Shown here piece after piece: positions 1-9,373 of a DNA stretch of 64,000 bases (position 1 is the first letter of the stretch; each line of letters begins with the position of its first letter). The notes under the pieces were generated by a model. It saw only the letters and a list, made by a program, of their open reading frames with translations, did no database searches and was not told where the DNA came from. The stretch comes from Rhizobium sp. 32-5/1 (lineage in GTDB: Bacteria > Pseudomonadota > Alphaproteobacteria > Rhizobiales > Rhizobiaceae): assembly GCF_029537235.1 (NCBI RefSeq), contig NZ_CP120638.1, positions 2,373,501 through 2,437,500 on the forward strand, in the 5' to 3' direction. The translations under genes were made by a program, and so were the position numbers.

Positions 1-4
1 TTTT

Positions 5-36
5 TCCGGATTCAGGTGAGTTCACCTGAATCCGGA
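5..36. repeat. Perfect inverted repeat downstream of the DUF475 gene
   Basis: The arms TCCGGATTCAGGTG and CACCTGAATCCGGA flank a four-base centre and form a strong hairpin just past the stop of the DUF475 gene on the minus strand. It could end that transcript. However, in the minus direction the bases after the stem are A, not T, and on the plus strand no T run follows either, so a classical intrinsic terminator is not supported. The window edge cuts off the context. Confidence 0.6.
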
Positions 37-46
37 TACTCTCGTA

Positions 47-1111
47 TTATCCGTGTGCTTCGCGTATCTCTTGCTTGTTGTAGCGGATCGAAGACCAGAG
101 GGAGATACCGATCAGGGCCGCGCCACCAAGGCCGGTAATGACCTCAGGAATATGCACGAGCGTCTGGCAATACATGATCACCGAAAGGATCAGGATTGCG
201 TAGAAGGCGCCGTGTTCGAGATAGCGGTATTCGGCAAGCGTGCCCTTCTCCACCAGCATAATCGTCATCGAGCGCACATACATGGCGCCGATGCCAAGGC
301 CGATGGCGATGATGAAGAGGTTCTGCGTCAGGGCGAAGGCGCCGATAACACCGTCGAAGGAAAAGCTGGCATCCAGCACTTCGAGGTAGATGAAGGCTCC
401 AAGACCGCCCTTGGCCGCAGCACTCATCGTCTGCTGGGATGCATCGAGCAGCCCGCCCACAACCTCGACTGCGAGGAAAGTCAGGAGGCCATAGATCGAG
501 CAATAGACGAAGGTCGTTGCCTCTTCGCCTTCGAGCAGGGACGAAAACACCAGGATGATGGTCAGGACGAAAGCAATCTCGACGCCCTTGATGGTGGCGA
601 AACGCGCCATCTTGCTTTCGAGCCAGGCGATCCAGTGTACGTCCTTTTCATGATCGAAGAAGAACTTCAGGCCGACCATCATCAGGAAGGTACCGCCGAA
701 GGCGGCGATCGGCAGGTGAGCATCATTCATGATGCGCGCATATTCTTCCGGTCGAGCGGCTGCGAGAATCATCGCATCGATCGGTCCGATGTTTGCAGCG
801 ATGACCACGATCAGGAGCGGGAAGACGATGCGCATGCCGAAGACGGCGATGATAATGCCCCAGGTCAAGAAGCGGTGTTGCCAGACCGGCGTCATGTCCT
901 TGAGCTTGTTGGCGTTGACGATGGCGTTATCGAAGGACAGGGAGATCTCCAGCACGGCAAGCACCGTGCAGATGAAGAACACGGTGGCCGTGCCGCCGAT
1001 CGTCCCGGTCGTTTGCCAGCCGAGCCAGGCGCCAAGCACAAGACCCACCGCCGTGACGATGAAGGCCCATTTGAAATATCCAAGGGTGGTCGTGGAGGAA
1101 GCCGGTGTCAT
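47..1111 (-). CDS. DUF475 family integral membrane protein
   Basis: The 354-residue protein is almost entirely hydrophobic, with at least seven likely membrane segments. It carries the paired acidic motifs typical of DUF475/TerC-like proteins: LEISLSFDNAIVNANKL near residue 53 and EVLDASFSFDGVIGAF near residue 245. By family resemblance it is an inner-membrane protein possibly linked to metal-ion or tellurite resistance; the substrate is unknown. The start at 1111 is preceded by an ACAGGAGG ribosome binding site at good spacing. It is a single gene, with a hairpin after its stop. Family assignment is from motif recognition, and no function is proven. Confidence 0.8.
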   Translation of the reverse strand: MTPASSTTTLGYFKWAFIVTAVGLVLGAWLGWQTTGTIGGTATVFFICTVLAVLEISLSFDNAIVNANKLKDMTPVWQHRFLTWGIIIAVFGMRIVFPLLIVVIAANIGPIDAMILAAARPEEYARIMNDAHLPIAAFGGTFLMMVGLKFFFDHEKDVHWIAWLESKMARFATIKGVEIAFVLTIILVFSSLLEGEEATTFVYCSIYGLLTFLAVEVVGGLLDASQQTMSAAAKGGLGAFIYLEVLDASFSFDGVIGAFALTQNLFIIAIGLGIGAMYVRSMTIMLVEKGTLAEYRYLEHGAFYAILILSVIMYCQTLVHIPEVITGLGGAALIGISLWSSIRYNKQEIREAHG

Positions 1112-1528
1112 GGCCGCGCCTCCTGTACCGATGCGCGCGCATCAAAAGCTGCAAAAGGCAAAAAAGCTCGCATACCGTCACGGGCATGCAAAGAACGCAT
1201 GAGGTGGATTTTCATCTGTTTGTATTCCGCCGGCTGTTTGCTGGCGGTACCGACATCACGAGAGCGCCGTTTAAAACTCTCGCCAGAGGGGCCCGGCACC
1301 AGGTTTACTTCGCAGGCGTATATCTATGCCCTGCTTCTGCGAAGACAAACTTTTTAGCAACTCCTCCGTCAAGGTCAAGCGCGGACATCGAACAGAACCG
1401 GGGGTACTGCATATTTTTTGCCCAGGCAGGATGCCATTCGCAATCGTGATGAACCCATCCGGTTTCCGGGATGGATGGCACGGCCAAAATATGCAACGTG
1501 CGGGATCCAATCGTTCAAGAGCACGCCC
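1112..1528. other. Intergenic region between divergent DUF475 and DMT genes
   Basis: This stretch of 417 bases holds no convincing gene. It should contain the promoters of the two divergent flanking genes. A small imperfect hairpin (CCATCC/GGATGG arms around 1460-1480) is the only structure noticed. No operator, RNA gene or repeat was recognised. Confidence 0.4.
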
Positions 1529-2442
1529 ATGAGCACCCCCAGCGCCACGCTTCCCATCCATGGCAATTCTGCGCGCAACGGCGTTTTGATCATGCTGCTC
1601 AGTATGCTGATGTTTTCTCTGAACGACGTGATGGGCAAATGGCTGGTGGCGTCCTATTCGGTCAACCAGCTGATGCTGATCCGAAGCTTGGCGGCACTTG
1701 TCGTGCTGTCGCCGTTTCTGATCCGTCGCGGCTGGCGCAGTCTCATCATCGTTGATCGCCCCTGGCTGCAGGGACTTCGGGCTCTGCTCTTTGCTGCCGA
1801 AGCCTCCGCCTTCTATTTCGCGGTCAGCTATATGTCGCTTGCCGATGCCATGACCTATTGGCTGGCGGCCCCGATTTATGTTGCCGCAGCCTCGCCCTTC
1901 CTGCTCGGTGAAAAGGTCGGATGGCGGCGCTGGTCGGCAATTCTCTTTGGTTTCGCCGGCGTCGTTGTTGCGCTTGAGCCGTCCAGCGAAAGCTTTTCGC
2001 TACCCGCACTGATCGCCATCGCCGGCAGCGCTGCTTTCGCCGTTGCCATTTTGCTGGGGCGGACCTTGCGGGAGACGTCGGACACGACATTGATCTTCTG
2101 GCAGGTGACTGGCGCTCTGCTTTTTCGGCCTGCGGCCTGGCCATCGAGCCCTCCGGCTGGACGCCGGTCTCCGGACAGCCGCTGATGATGCTTTGCCTGC
2201 TCGGCATCGTCGCCATGCTCGCCCACATCTTCGTCACGCGGGCCCTTAAGCTGGCGGATGCCGCAACGGTGGTGCCGCTGCAATATACGCTGCTGCTCTG
2301 GGCGATCATTTTCGGATGGGCCTTCTTCGGCGATACGCCGAAGCTGACGACCTTGACGGGGGCCGGCATGATCGTTGCCGCCGGCCTGTTCATTTTCTTT
2401 CGCGAGCAGCAGATCAAGCGGCGCGAAAGCCGCAGGGCCTGA
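1529..2442 (+). CDS. DMT superfamily (EamA) permease, frameshifted at 2121-2125
   Basis: This is a drug/metabolite transporter of the inner membrane with ten predicted helices in two EamA repeats, about 304 residues when the frames are joined. The first frame runs from ATG 1529 to the T run at 2121-2125. The second resumes at once as FSACGLAIEPSGW and continues through the second EamA repeat to the stop at 2442. Adding one T to the run of five restores a single normal-length protein, so a one-base sequence loss is more likely than a real break. No clear ribosome binding site precedes 1529. The substrate is unknown; relatives export amino acids or metabolites. It converges on the SMP-30 gene with a six-base gap. 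Confidence 0.75.
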
Positions 2443-2448
2443 AACCTG

Positions 2449-3363
2449 TCAAGGCATTTGCGCCCCGGTTGCGGTTACGTAGATGGAATAGAGCGACCGG
2501 GTTGCGGTGATGAAGAGCCTGTTGCGGCGCGGACCGCCGAAGGTGAGGTTGGCCACTGTCTGCGGCACCAGGATCTTGCCAAGCAACGTGCCGTCGGGCG
2601 CAAAACAATGCACCCCGTCGGCAGCACTCGACCAGACATTGCCTGATGTATCGACCCGCATGCCGTCGGGGACGCCGTTGTCGATGTGGCAGAACACTCG
2701 TCCATTGCTCAGCGTGCGTCCATCATTAACGTCGAAGACGCGGATATGGCGGGGTGCAGTATCGTCGTGGCTCGCACCGCTGTCGGCGACATAGAGCAGG
2801 TTTTCGTCGGGCGAGAAAGCAAGCCCGTTCGGCTGCAGGAAATCGCTGACCAGCGCTGTGATCTCGCCGGTTACCGGATCAAGCCGATAGACGTTTCGGC
2901 TCGATTGTTCGGGTTCGGCCTTGTAGCCCTCGTAGTCGGAGAGAATGCCGTAGGTCGGATCGGTAAACCAGATCGAGCCATCGGAACGCACAACGACGTC
3001 ATTGGGCGAATTCAGATGCTTTCCCTGAAAGCGGTCGGCGAGGACTGTGATCGATCCGTCCGGCTCGGTGCGTGTGACGCGTCGTGTCCCGTGTTCGCAG
3101 GAAACCAGTCGGCCCTGACGGTCGCGCGTGTGGCCATTGGTGAAATTGGAAGGCTCGCGGAACACCGAAACATTGCCGTCCGGCGTCCAGCGCAGCATGC
3201 GCTGGTTGGGAATATCGCTCCACAGGAGATGCCGGGCGTCATCAAACCAGACAGGACCTTCCGCCCATCGGCAGCCGGAATAAAGCTCCTCGAGTGCTGC
3301 GCTGCTGTTGAACAACGCCTTGAACCTGTTGTCGTGGACTTCGAAAGGCGAGGAAGCTGGCAT
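2449..3363 (-). CDS. SMP-30/gluconolactonase family protein (copy 1)
   Basis: The 304-residue six-bladed beta-propeller is probably a sugar-lactone hydrolase (lactonase opening aldonolactones to aldonic acids). Family marks include the metal-site glutamate in CRWAEGPVWF near residue 33, the asparagine in LNSPNDVVV, and DGMRVD near residue 230. The ATG at 3363 follows GATCCC; longer upstream starts read into the permease region and are unlikely. It is the last gene of the sugar ABC operon on the minus strand, 14 bases after the permease, which suggests the imported ligand is a sugar or its lactone. It is closely paralogous to the gene at 10100-11026, with a nearly identical C-terminal pattern (NLTFGGPRRNRLFITAT). 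Confidence 0.85.
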   Translation of the reverse strand: MPASSPFEVHDNRFKALFNSSAALEELYSGCRWAEGPVWFDDARHLLWSDIPNQRMLRWTPDGNVSVFREPSNFTNGHTRDRQGRLVSCEHGTRRVTRTEPDGSITVLADRFQGKHLNSPNDVVVRSDGSIWFTDPTYGILSDYEGYKAEPEQSSRNVYRLDPVTGEITALVSDFLQPNGLAFSPDENLLYVADSGASHDDTAPRHIRVFDVNDGRTLSNGRVFCHIDNGVPDGMRVDTSGNVWSSAADGVHCFAPDGTLLGKILVPQTVANLTFGGPRRNRLFITATRSLYSIYVTATGAQMP

Positions 3364-3377
3364 GGGATCAATCCGTA

Positions 3378-4327
3378 TTATCGTTGATTGGGGTTTCGGC
3401 CGCCGGCCAGGACGATGACGGCGATGATGATGAGGCCGGTCATGATGAGCCGAATTCCGGCGCCGGCGCCGTAGGTGTTGAGCATCGACACGACCAGGAA
3501 CATGAACAGCGACGCCCCCAGATGCCTGGCACATTGCTGTCGCCACCGGCCACCGCCGTGCCGCCGATGACAACGACGGCGATCGACATCAGCAAATATT
3601 CCGAGCCCATGTTGAGTGCGGCGCCGCCGGAGAAGCTGGCAAGCAGATAGCCGCAGATGGCGGCAAGCACGGCGCAAAGGATATAGGTGATGAAGCGCGT
3701 GCCATCGACCGGAATGCCGGCCATGCGTGCTGCCCGGATGCTCTGGCCGATCGCGGCGATCCAGCGGCCGTATACGGTTTTCTGCAGGAGAATGAAGGCA
3801 AGTACGGACAGGACAAGCGCGACGAAGGCGACGTTCGGAATGCCTGCTGTCGTCTCCGTCGTGAATTTTGCCAGCACTTCCGGCGGCTTAATCCGCAGGC
3901 CGCGATTGGTCCAGATCGCCGTCGATTGCACGATGAAACTCATCGACAATGTCGCGATGATCGGCGGAATCTGCAGGAGCTTGATCAGCGCATAATTGCC
4001 GATGCCGACAGCGACGCCGATGCCGATTGCAACAATGAGGCCCGGCAGGATCATCGAATTATCGACATTCATGAATTTCAGCGCAACGGTGCCGGCCAGC
4101 GTCATGGTGGCGGGCACGCAAAGATCGATATTGCCAGGCCCCAGCGTGATCACGAACATCTGGCCGATGCCGACGAGGATCGAGAAGGCGGCGAAGGTCA
4201 GTGCCGCCTGGCTGAGGCCGACCGTGCTGGCGCCGCCGGTAAACAGGATGGTGGCGGCCCAGACGGTCAGGGCTGCGACGAAGGACCAGATCCACGGCCT
4301 GCGCACAAGGGAGGCAAGGCGGGTCAT
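3378..4327 (-). CDS. Sugar ABC transporter permease (RbsC family), frameshifted at 3515-3519
   Basis: This is an inner-membrane permease of the ribose/xylose-type (BPD_transp_2) family, about 316 residues once joined, with many hydrophobic segments and a conserved central loop (GRWIAAIGQSIRAARMAGI) that contacts the ATPase. The first frame, from 4327, fails after SNVPGIWG. The other frame continues ASLFMFLVVSMLNTYGAG to the stop at 3378. On the coding strand the run of five G at 3515-3519 would need to be six to keep frame, so a missing base in the sequence is the simplest reading. Its start overlaps the upstream permease gene by four bases. It pairs with that second permease as a heterodimeric channel. 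Confidence 0.8.
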
Positions 4328-5271
4328 GCGCGTTTCTCCCGGCGTTCGAGGCGGTTGAGCAGCAGTCTTAGCCCGAGCACGACAATGAGGATGGCGCCTT
4401 GCGCACCGATCTGCCAGTCGGGCGAGATGCGCAGGAAGGACAGGAAGGAGCCGGCGAGCGTCAGCGTCAGCGCGCCGATGACAGCCCCGATCGGCGAGAC
4501 CCGCCCGCCGGTGAATTCACCGCCGCCAAGGATGACGCCGGCGATCGACAGGAGCGTGTAGCGCAGCGCGATATTGGCATCGGCAGACGTGGTCAGTCCG
4601 ACCAGCGAGATACCGGCGAGGATGGCAAAGACCGCGGCAAGCGCATAGGTCGCGGCGCGGGCACCGATGATCGACCAGCCGGCACGTTCGACGGAACGCG
4701 CATTGCCCCCGACGCCTCGGAGGATGACACCGAAGGAAGAGCGCATGATCAGGAAATGCGAGACGAGCGCGATGATGATGCTGGCAATGATCGCCATCGG
4801 CGCGAAGGGCGGCTTGGAGATCATCAGCGCCCGCACCCATTCCGGCGCCTGACCGCCGGGGGCCGGCAGAATCAGGACAGCGAGGCCGCCCCAGACGAAG
4901 CTCATGCCGAGCGTGACGACAATGGAGGGCAGGTTGCGCACGTGGATCAGTACGCCCAGCGCCGCATAGGTGGCGACGGCTGCGGCGAGGATGAGCGTGC
5001 CGAGCGCCGGTGTCGCCTGCAGGAAGGTGGCCGCGACGCAGGCGACGAAGCTGACGAAGGTACCCATCGACAGGTCGAGATCGTTGACTGTCATGATCAG
5101 CATCTGCGCGATGGTCGCAAGCGCGATCGGGACGGCGAGATTGAACAACAGGTTGAGCCCGATATAGCTCATGGCCCGCGGCTGCAGGTAGAAGACGGCA
5201 ATCAGCAGGATGGTCAGCGACAAAGCCGGGATCAGCAGCCGGACGGTATCGGAGGACAGGATTTTTCTCAT
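4324..5271 (-). CDS. Sugar ABC transporter permease (RbsC family)
   Basis: The complete 315-residue inner-membrane permease of the BPD_transp_2 family ends in a basic tail. It has about eight to ten hydrophobic segments and the ATPase-contact loop SFGVILRGVGGNARSVERAG. Four-base ATGA overlaps join it to the ATPase gene upstream and the second permease downstream, so the three are translationally coupled. Having two distinct permease genes suggests a heterodimeric channel, as in several rhizobial sugar importers. The substrate cannot be read from sequence; the lactonase at the operon end suggests a pentose, hexose or sugar acid. Confidence 0.88.
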   Translation of the reverse strand: MRKILSSDTVRLLIPALSLTILLIAVFYLQPRAMSYIGLNLLFNLAVPIALATIAQMLIMTVNDLDLSMGTFVSFVACVAATFLQATPALGTLILAAAVATYAALGVLIHVRNLPSIVVTLGMSFVWGGLAVLILPAPGGQAPEWVRALMISKPPFAPMAIIASIIIALVSHFLIMRSSFGVILRGVGGNARSVERAGWSIIGARAATYALAAVFAILAGISLVGLTTSADANIALRYTLLSIAGVILGGGEFTGGRVSPIGAVIGALTLTLAGSFLSFLRISPDWQIGAQGAILIVVLGLRLLLNRLERREKRA

Positions 5272-6737
5272 GCGGCAGCGCCCATGAAGGAAGCAGCCAG
5301 GATGTTCTTTTCCGTCACGTCTTCGCCCTTGAGTTCGGCGACGATCGCGCCATTGTTGAAGACATAGACGCGGTCGCAGAGGCAGACCTCGTCCATTTCC
5401 GTCGAATACCAGACGAAGGTCCGGCCCTTGTGGGCTTCGTCCCGGAGGATCGCGTAGACTTCCTGCTTTGTGCCGATATCGACGCCTCGCATCGGATCGT
5501 CCATCAGCACGGCTGGCGCCGGTGTCGCGAGCGCTCGGGCAAAGAGAACCTTCTGCTGGTTGCCGCCGGACAGCGACAGGATCGGATTATCGACGTCAGG
5601 CGTGCGTATCTCGATGCGGTCCTTCCAGGACTGGCCAAGCGCTGCCTCGCCTGTATCGTCAAGAAGGCCGCCGCGGCGCGACAGGCCCGACAGATGCGCG
5701 ATCGACAGGTTCTTCAGGATGCTCCAAAGCGGAAAGACACCGTTCAGCGCGCGGTCGCCGGCAACGAAGGTCACGCGCGGCGCACGACCATTCATCCAGT
5801 TGCTGGTATGGGATAGATAGAGATCAACGAGCATATCGGTCTGGCCATGGCCGCCGAGACCGGCAAGGCCGATGATCTCGCCGGAAAACGCCTGGAACGA
5901 GAGACCTTTGCCGCGCCGCTCCGCCGCGGTCAGCAGCGGTTGCAGACCATGCGTAGGCTTGATTGTCTTGGCGATGTCGCGACCCTTGACGACGCTGCCC
6001 ATGGCAGCGACGAGGCTGTGTTCGTCGAATTCGGTTGCCGGTCGCTCCGCCACCACGCGGCCGTCCTTCATGACGATGATGCGGTCGGAGGTCGTGAGGA
6101 TTTCACCCAGGATATGCGAGATCAGGATCACCGAGCCGCCGGCAGCAACGAAGCTGCGGACATAGGCAAGCAACTGGGTGGCAAGGCTTGCATCGAGCGA
6201 CGAGGTCGGTTCGTCGAGAATGACGAGCCGGACCGGTTGTGCGACGTGCGAAAAAGCGGTTGCGATCTCTACCATCTGCCGCTCGGCGATGGACAGGTGG
6301 CTGACCGGCGACGCCACGTCTATGCCGTGGCCGGGGAAAATCTCATCCAGTTTCGCGCCGATGATCGCGGCCGCACGGCGGCGCCAGCCCCAGCCTGTCA
6401 GGGTCTGGTGCATGATACGGGTGTTTTCGATCACGGTCAGGTTCGGGCAGAGCGACAGTTCCTGGAAGACGCAGCGCACGCCGTTGGCCCGGGCGGTGCC
6501 GATGCCGTAGCGCACTGCTGCGGTCCCGCTGAGGCTGATCGTTCCTGAATGCGGCGTCAGTCCGCCATTGATGACGTTGACGATGGTCGATTTGCCGGCA
6601 CCGTTGTGGCCGACGAGGCCGACGCATTCGCCCGGCATGATTTTAACGCTCACGCCATCGAGAGCCTTGACGGCGCCAAAGCTGACCCTGGCATCCGCAA
6701 CCTCGATCACCGCGTGCCGTTGCGGTTCGTCTGTCAT
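5268..6737 (-). CDS. Sugar ABC transporter ATP-binding protein (RbsA/MglA type)
   Basis: The 489-residue tandem nucleotide-binding protein energises sugar import at the cytoplasmic membrane. The N-terminal domain has Walker A GHNGAGKST near residue 43, the signature LSIAERQMVEIA and Walker [12 protein letters not shown]. The C-terminal domain has a degenerate P-loop (GLGGHGQTDM), as is usual in this family, then signature LSGGNQQKVLFARAL and MDDPMRGVDIG. The length is normal. It overlaps the downstream permease by four bases and lies 76 bases after the binding-protein gene, with a hairpin in between. Confidence 0.88.
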   Translation of the reverse strand: MTDEPQRHAVIEVADARVSFGAVKALDGVSVKIMPGECVGLVGHNGAGKSTIVNVINGGLTPHSGTISLSGTAAVRYGIGTARANGVRCVFQELSLCPNLTVIENTRIMHQTLTGWGWRRRAAAIIGAKLDEIFPGHGIDVASPVSHLSIAERQMVEIATAFSHVAQPVRLVILDEPTSSLDASLATQLLAYVRSFVAAGGSVILISHILGEILTTSDRIIVMKDGRVVAERPATEFDEHSLVAAMGSVVKGRDIAKTIKPTHGLQPLLTAAERRGKGLSFQAFSGEIIGLAGLGGHGQTDMLVDLYLSHTSNWMNGRAPRVTFVAGDRALNGVFPLWSILKNLSIAHLSGLSRRGGLLDDTGEAALGQSWKDRIEIRTPDVDNPILSLSGGNQQKVLFARALATPAPAVLMDDPMRGVDIGTKQEVYAILRDEAHKGRTFVWYSTEMDEVCLCDRVYVFNNGAIVAELKGEDVTEKNILAASFMGAAA

Positions 6738-6761
6738 GCTTCATGTTCCCGGAACAAGGGA

Positions 6762-6794
6762 CGGTTCTGCACGGTCCGGGGACCGGCAGAACCG
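6762..6794 (-). promoter_or_regulatory. Intercistronic hairpin after the sugar-binding-protein gene
   Basis: The sequences CGGTTCTGC-A-CGGTCC and GGACCG-GCAGAACCG pair with a single bulged base. The hairpin sits between the binding-protein stop and the ATPase start. Such stem-loops often protect the upstream message from 3' decay, giving more binding protein than membrane components. No T run follows, so it is not a full terminator. Role is inferred from position. Confidence 0.55.
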
Positions 6795-6813
6795 CCAGTT
6801 GGGAGGATCGGAT

Positions 6814-7830
6814 TTATTTGGCTTCGGCTATGACCTTTTCGGCATCGGCCTGAGAATATTCGACATTGGCGACGCCGCCTTCCTGGGTGTTAGCCAGGCT
6901 GGTTTCCAGCGTATCCTGGCTGATCGAAAGGAAAGGCACGACGAGATCTTTCTTGACCTCCTTGCCGTCGAGGATCTGCTGGGCGACCCAGAAAGCGAGC
7001 GTCGAGACTCCGGGTGCGATCGAGACCGACATGGTCTCGTAGCCATTGGCGTCCTTCTGTTCCTTCCACCATTTCAGCTCGTCCTGGCGATTGCCCATGA
7101 CGATGGTCGGCATCGGCCGCTTGGCGGCGTCGAATGCCTGGGCCGCACCATAACCGTCCCCGCCCTGAGTGACGACGGCGGCAATTTCCGGCAGGCTCGG
7201 CAGGATGCCGGCAACGGCCTTCTGGGCGACGTCCTGCGCCCAGTCGCCGTGTACGGAACCGACGATCTTGAACTGCGGGAACTGAGCGACGCCGGCATGG
7301 ATGCCGGCCGAGATTTCGTCATCGACGAAGACGCCGGCAAGACCGCGGATTTCCAAGAGATTGCCGCCAGCCGGGATTTTCTTCGAGAGATACTCGACCT
7401 GGCTGCGGCCCATTTCCTTGAAATCAACGGCGATGCGCCAGGCGCAGGGTTCCGTCACGATACCGTCGAACGAAACGACGGTGATGCCGGCATCGCAGGC
7501 TTCCTTGACGGCGCCGTTGAGGGCGGTCGGCGATGCGGCATTGATGACGATGGCGTCATAACCCTGAAGGATCATGTTCTGGATCTGGGCTGCCTGCTCG
7601 GTCGCCTGGTTTTCCGCGGTGGTGAAGGGGTCGGCCGCGGCGACGACGCCTGCCTTGACCGCTTCGCCGGTGACCTTTTCCCAGCTTGTCAGCATGGCCT
7701 GGCGCCAGGAGTTGCCGGCATAATTGTTGGACAGCGCAATCTTCTTGGCGGCTGTATCTGCAAGGGCCTGGATCGGCATCGCGGCGCACATAAGTGCAGC
7801 CGATGCCAGAAGCATCTTTCTGAAATTCAT
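6814..7830 (-). CDS. Periplasmic sugar-binding protein of ABC transporter
   Basis: This is a type I periplasmic binding protein (ribose/xylose-like, Peripla_BP_4) of 338 residues. It starts with a clear signal peptide, MNFRKMLLASAALMCAAMP, with likely cleavage after ALA near residue 24. The ATG at 7830 is preceded by GGGAGAGAG at good spacing; the upstream in-frame extension is not needed. Domain features include VINAASPTALNGAV and an ITVVSFDG segment lining the ligand cleft. It is the first gene of the operon that continues with an ATPase, two permeases and a lactonase. A divergent histidine kinase/response regulator pair next door may control it. The ligand is unknown. Confidence 0.87.
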   Translation of the reverse strand: MNFRKMLLASAALMCAAMPIQALADTAAKKIALSNNYAGNSWRQAMLTSWEKVTGEAVKAGVVAAADPFTTAENQATEQAAQIQNMILQGYDAIVINAASPTALNGAVKEACDAGITVVSFDGIVTEPCAWRIAVDFKEMGRSQVEYLSKKIPAGGNLLEIRGLAGVFVDDEISAGIHAGVAQFPQFKIVGSVHGDWAQDVAQKAVAGILPSLPEIAAVVTQGGDGYGAAQAFDAAKRPMPTIVMGNRQDELKWWKEQKDANGYETMSVSIAPGVSTLAFWVAQQILDGKEVKKDLVVPFLSISQDTLETSLANTQEGGVANVEYSQADAEKVIAEAK

Positions 7831-8122
7831 CTCTCTCTCCCTGTTGATCCGGCTTTTTCCGAAGCGGGATCGGTTCATCCTGCCCGAAACGGGGGATGAG
7901 CTTTTTGTGAAATGCCGAGCTTCCTCCTCTCGACGGGGGCAGGATGGTATAGAAGTGCGGGCTTGTATAGGAACATTGCGGCAGCGGCTTTGCGGTTTCT
8001 GCTGTAAATGATGCGGGATCGTGCAGGACGCGCATTGCCGTCTGGGCGCTTATTGATCGATGGGAACAGTCCGGTGTTTCGGCCGTGGAGGCGGCAGGAG
8101 CGATCGGGAGGAGAAAGCAACC
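7831..8122. promoter_or_regulatory. Divergent promoter region, sugar ABC operon / two-component system
   Basis: These 292 bases separate the binding-protein gene (minus) from the histidine kinase gene (plus). No copy of the ATGTTATCGATAACAT palindrome found elsewhere in the window is present, so this transporter is probably outside that regulon. A strong GGGAGGAGAAAG ribosome binding site at 8106-8117 serves the kinase gene. Promoter boxes could not be placed with confidence. Confidence 0.4.
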
Positions 8123-9373
8123 ATGCTCAAGATGGCGCCCTCGGCGTTGCTCGATCATTATCTCGGCATATCGCGGCTGCTCGCGGGGCAACTCGAGTTC
8201 CGTTCGGCCATCCGTGCCGTGGCAGTGGAGATTTCCCATATCATCCCCCATGATCATCTCGATGTCTGCATCATCATGCACGGCGGCAAATACCACACGG
8301 CTTACGAGACAGGCCTTGAGACGGCCTGGGGCAACCATCCGCCGGCGCTGGTCTCGGGAAGCCCGATCCGGACACTGCTTTGGGGCGAGGTCAGCTATCT
8401 CATGAGCGACGACGCGCGCAACGATCCGCGCTTCAACTTCGAAGGGTCGTTCGTCCGGCCGATCTTCGAGCAGGATCTGCGCAGCCGCATCCATGTGCCG
8501 CTGAAAGTCGAGGGCGATGTCATCGGCGCCCTCTCCTGCTCGTCCCACGCGATCGGCCTCTACACGATGGACGACGTTGCCAATGCGCGCTCGATCGCCG
8601 ATCTCCTGTCTCCCTATTTCTTCGCGCTTCGGGCCGCCGAGCAGGCCCAGCGCTCGGCGATCGTGGAAGCCGAAGCCCGCGCCCGTGAGGAAGGACTTCG
8701 CCTCGGGGCACTGAACCTCACGGAAGCGCTGGAGCGGGAGCGCCAGCGCATCGGCATGGACCTCCACGACCAGACCCTCGCCGACCTGACACGGCTGTCG
8801 CGCCGGCTTGAGCGATTGACGCATGAACACGAGGTCTCCGGCGAAACGCTGGAGCCGCTCGCCCGCGGACTGCAGCACTGCATGCAGGATCTGCGGCAGA
8901 TCATCGAGGAAGCCAAGCCCTCGGTCCTGCAGCTCTTCGGTTTCGTCCAGGCGGTGGAAAATCATCTCGACCGGTCCGTGCGTGACAGCGGGCTTTCGAT
9001 CGAGCCAGACCTTGTCGACGAGACCGATGGCGTGATCGACAGTCTCGACCAGACGGTCTGCGTGGCGCTGTTCCGCATTACGCAGGAGGCAATCAACAAT
9101 GCCGTGCGCCATGCGCAGGCGGCTCGCATTACGGTGCGGTTGCGCGAACTGGCGGACGGCATTTCCATCGAGGTGTCGGACGACGGCGTCGGTATCCTCA
9201 AACCCCGGCGGCGCAATGGCGGCGGCATCGACAATATGAAGACGCGGGCACGGCTGATCTCCGCAAAGTTCTCGATCAGCGCCGGACGGGACAATCGCGG
9301 CACTGTTATCAGCGTGCATCTGCCGGTGGCTGCGCAGACACCGCGTCCCCAAAACCAGAGGAATGACGCATGA
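8123..9373 (+). CDS. GAF-domain sensor histidine kinase (HisKA_3 type)
   Basis: The 416-residue protein has no signal peptide or membrane segment, so it is probably a cytoplasmic sensor. Residues about 20-175 resemble a GAF domain. A coiled stretch rich in E and R leads to the HisKA_3 dimerisation box RIGMDLHDQTLADL, with phosphoacceptor His215. The HATPase part shows the N box ITQEAINNAVRHAQ, the G1 box VSDDGVGI and a GGGIDNMKTRA glycine region. The ATG at 8123 has an excellent ribosome binding site. Its stop overlaps the response regulator start (ATGA), so the two are coupled. It is divergent from a sugar ABC operon, which is its likely target. The signal sensed is unknown. Confidence 0.88.
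   Translation: MLKMAPSALLDHYLGISRLLAGQLEFRSAIRAVAVEISHIIPHDHLDVCIIMHGGKYHTAYETGLETAWGNHPPALVSGSPIRTLLWGEVSYLMSDDARNDPRFNFEGSFVRPIFEQDLRSRIHVPLKVEGDVIGALSCSSHAIGLYTMDDVANARSIADLLSPYFFALRAAEQAQRSAIVEAEARAREEGLRLGALNLTEALERERQRIGMDLHDQTLADLTRLSRRLERLTHEHEVSGETLEPLARGLQHCMQDLRQIIEEAKPSVLQLFGFVQAVENHLDRSVRDSGLSIEPDLVDETDGVIDSLDQTVCVALFRITQEAINNAVRHAQAARITVRLRELADGISIEVSDDGVGILKPRRRNGGGIDNMKTRARLISAKFSISAGRDNRGTVISVHLPVAAQTPRPQNQRNDA

Noticed and set aside
5..36. Calling the first hairpin an intrinsic terminator of the DUF475 gene
   Set aside because: The bases after the stem in the direction of transcription are A, not T, so only an inverted repeat is claimed.
53..1357. 434-codon plus-strand frame over the DUF475 gene
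   Set aside because: Antisense to a membrane protein with clear motifs and a ribosome binding site; the product is rich in His/Asp/Glu/Arg, typical of a shadow.
2121..2125. Programmed ribosomal frameshifting at the T run of the DMT gene
   Set aside because: No downstream stimulatory structure was evident, and the same pattern of lost bases occurs in many unrelated genes of the window.
7556..9352. 598-codon open frame on the minus strand across the kinase gene
   Set aside because: It runs antisense through the histidine kinase and then out of frame through the binding-protein gene, with no domain.
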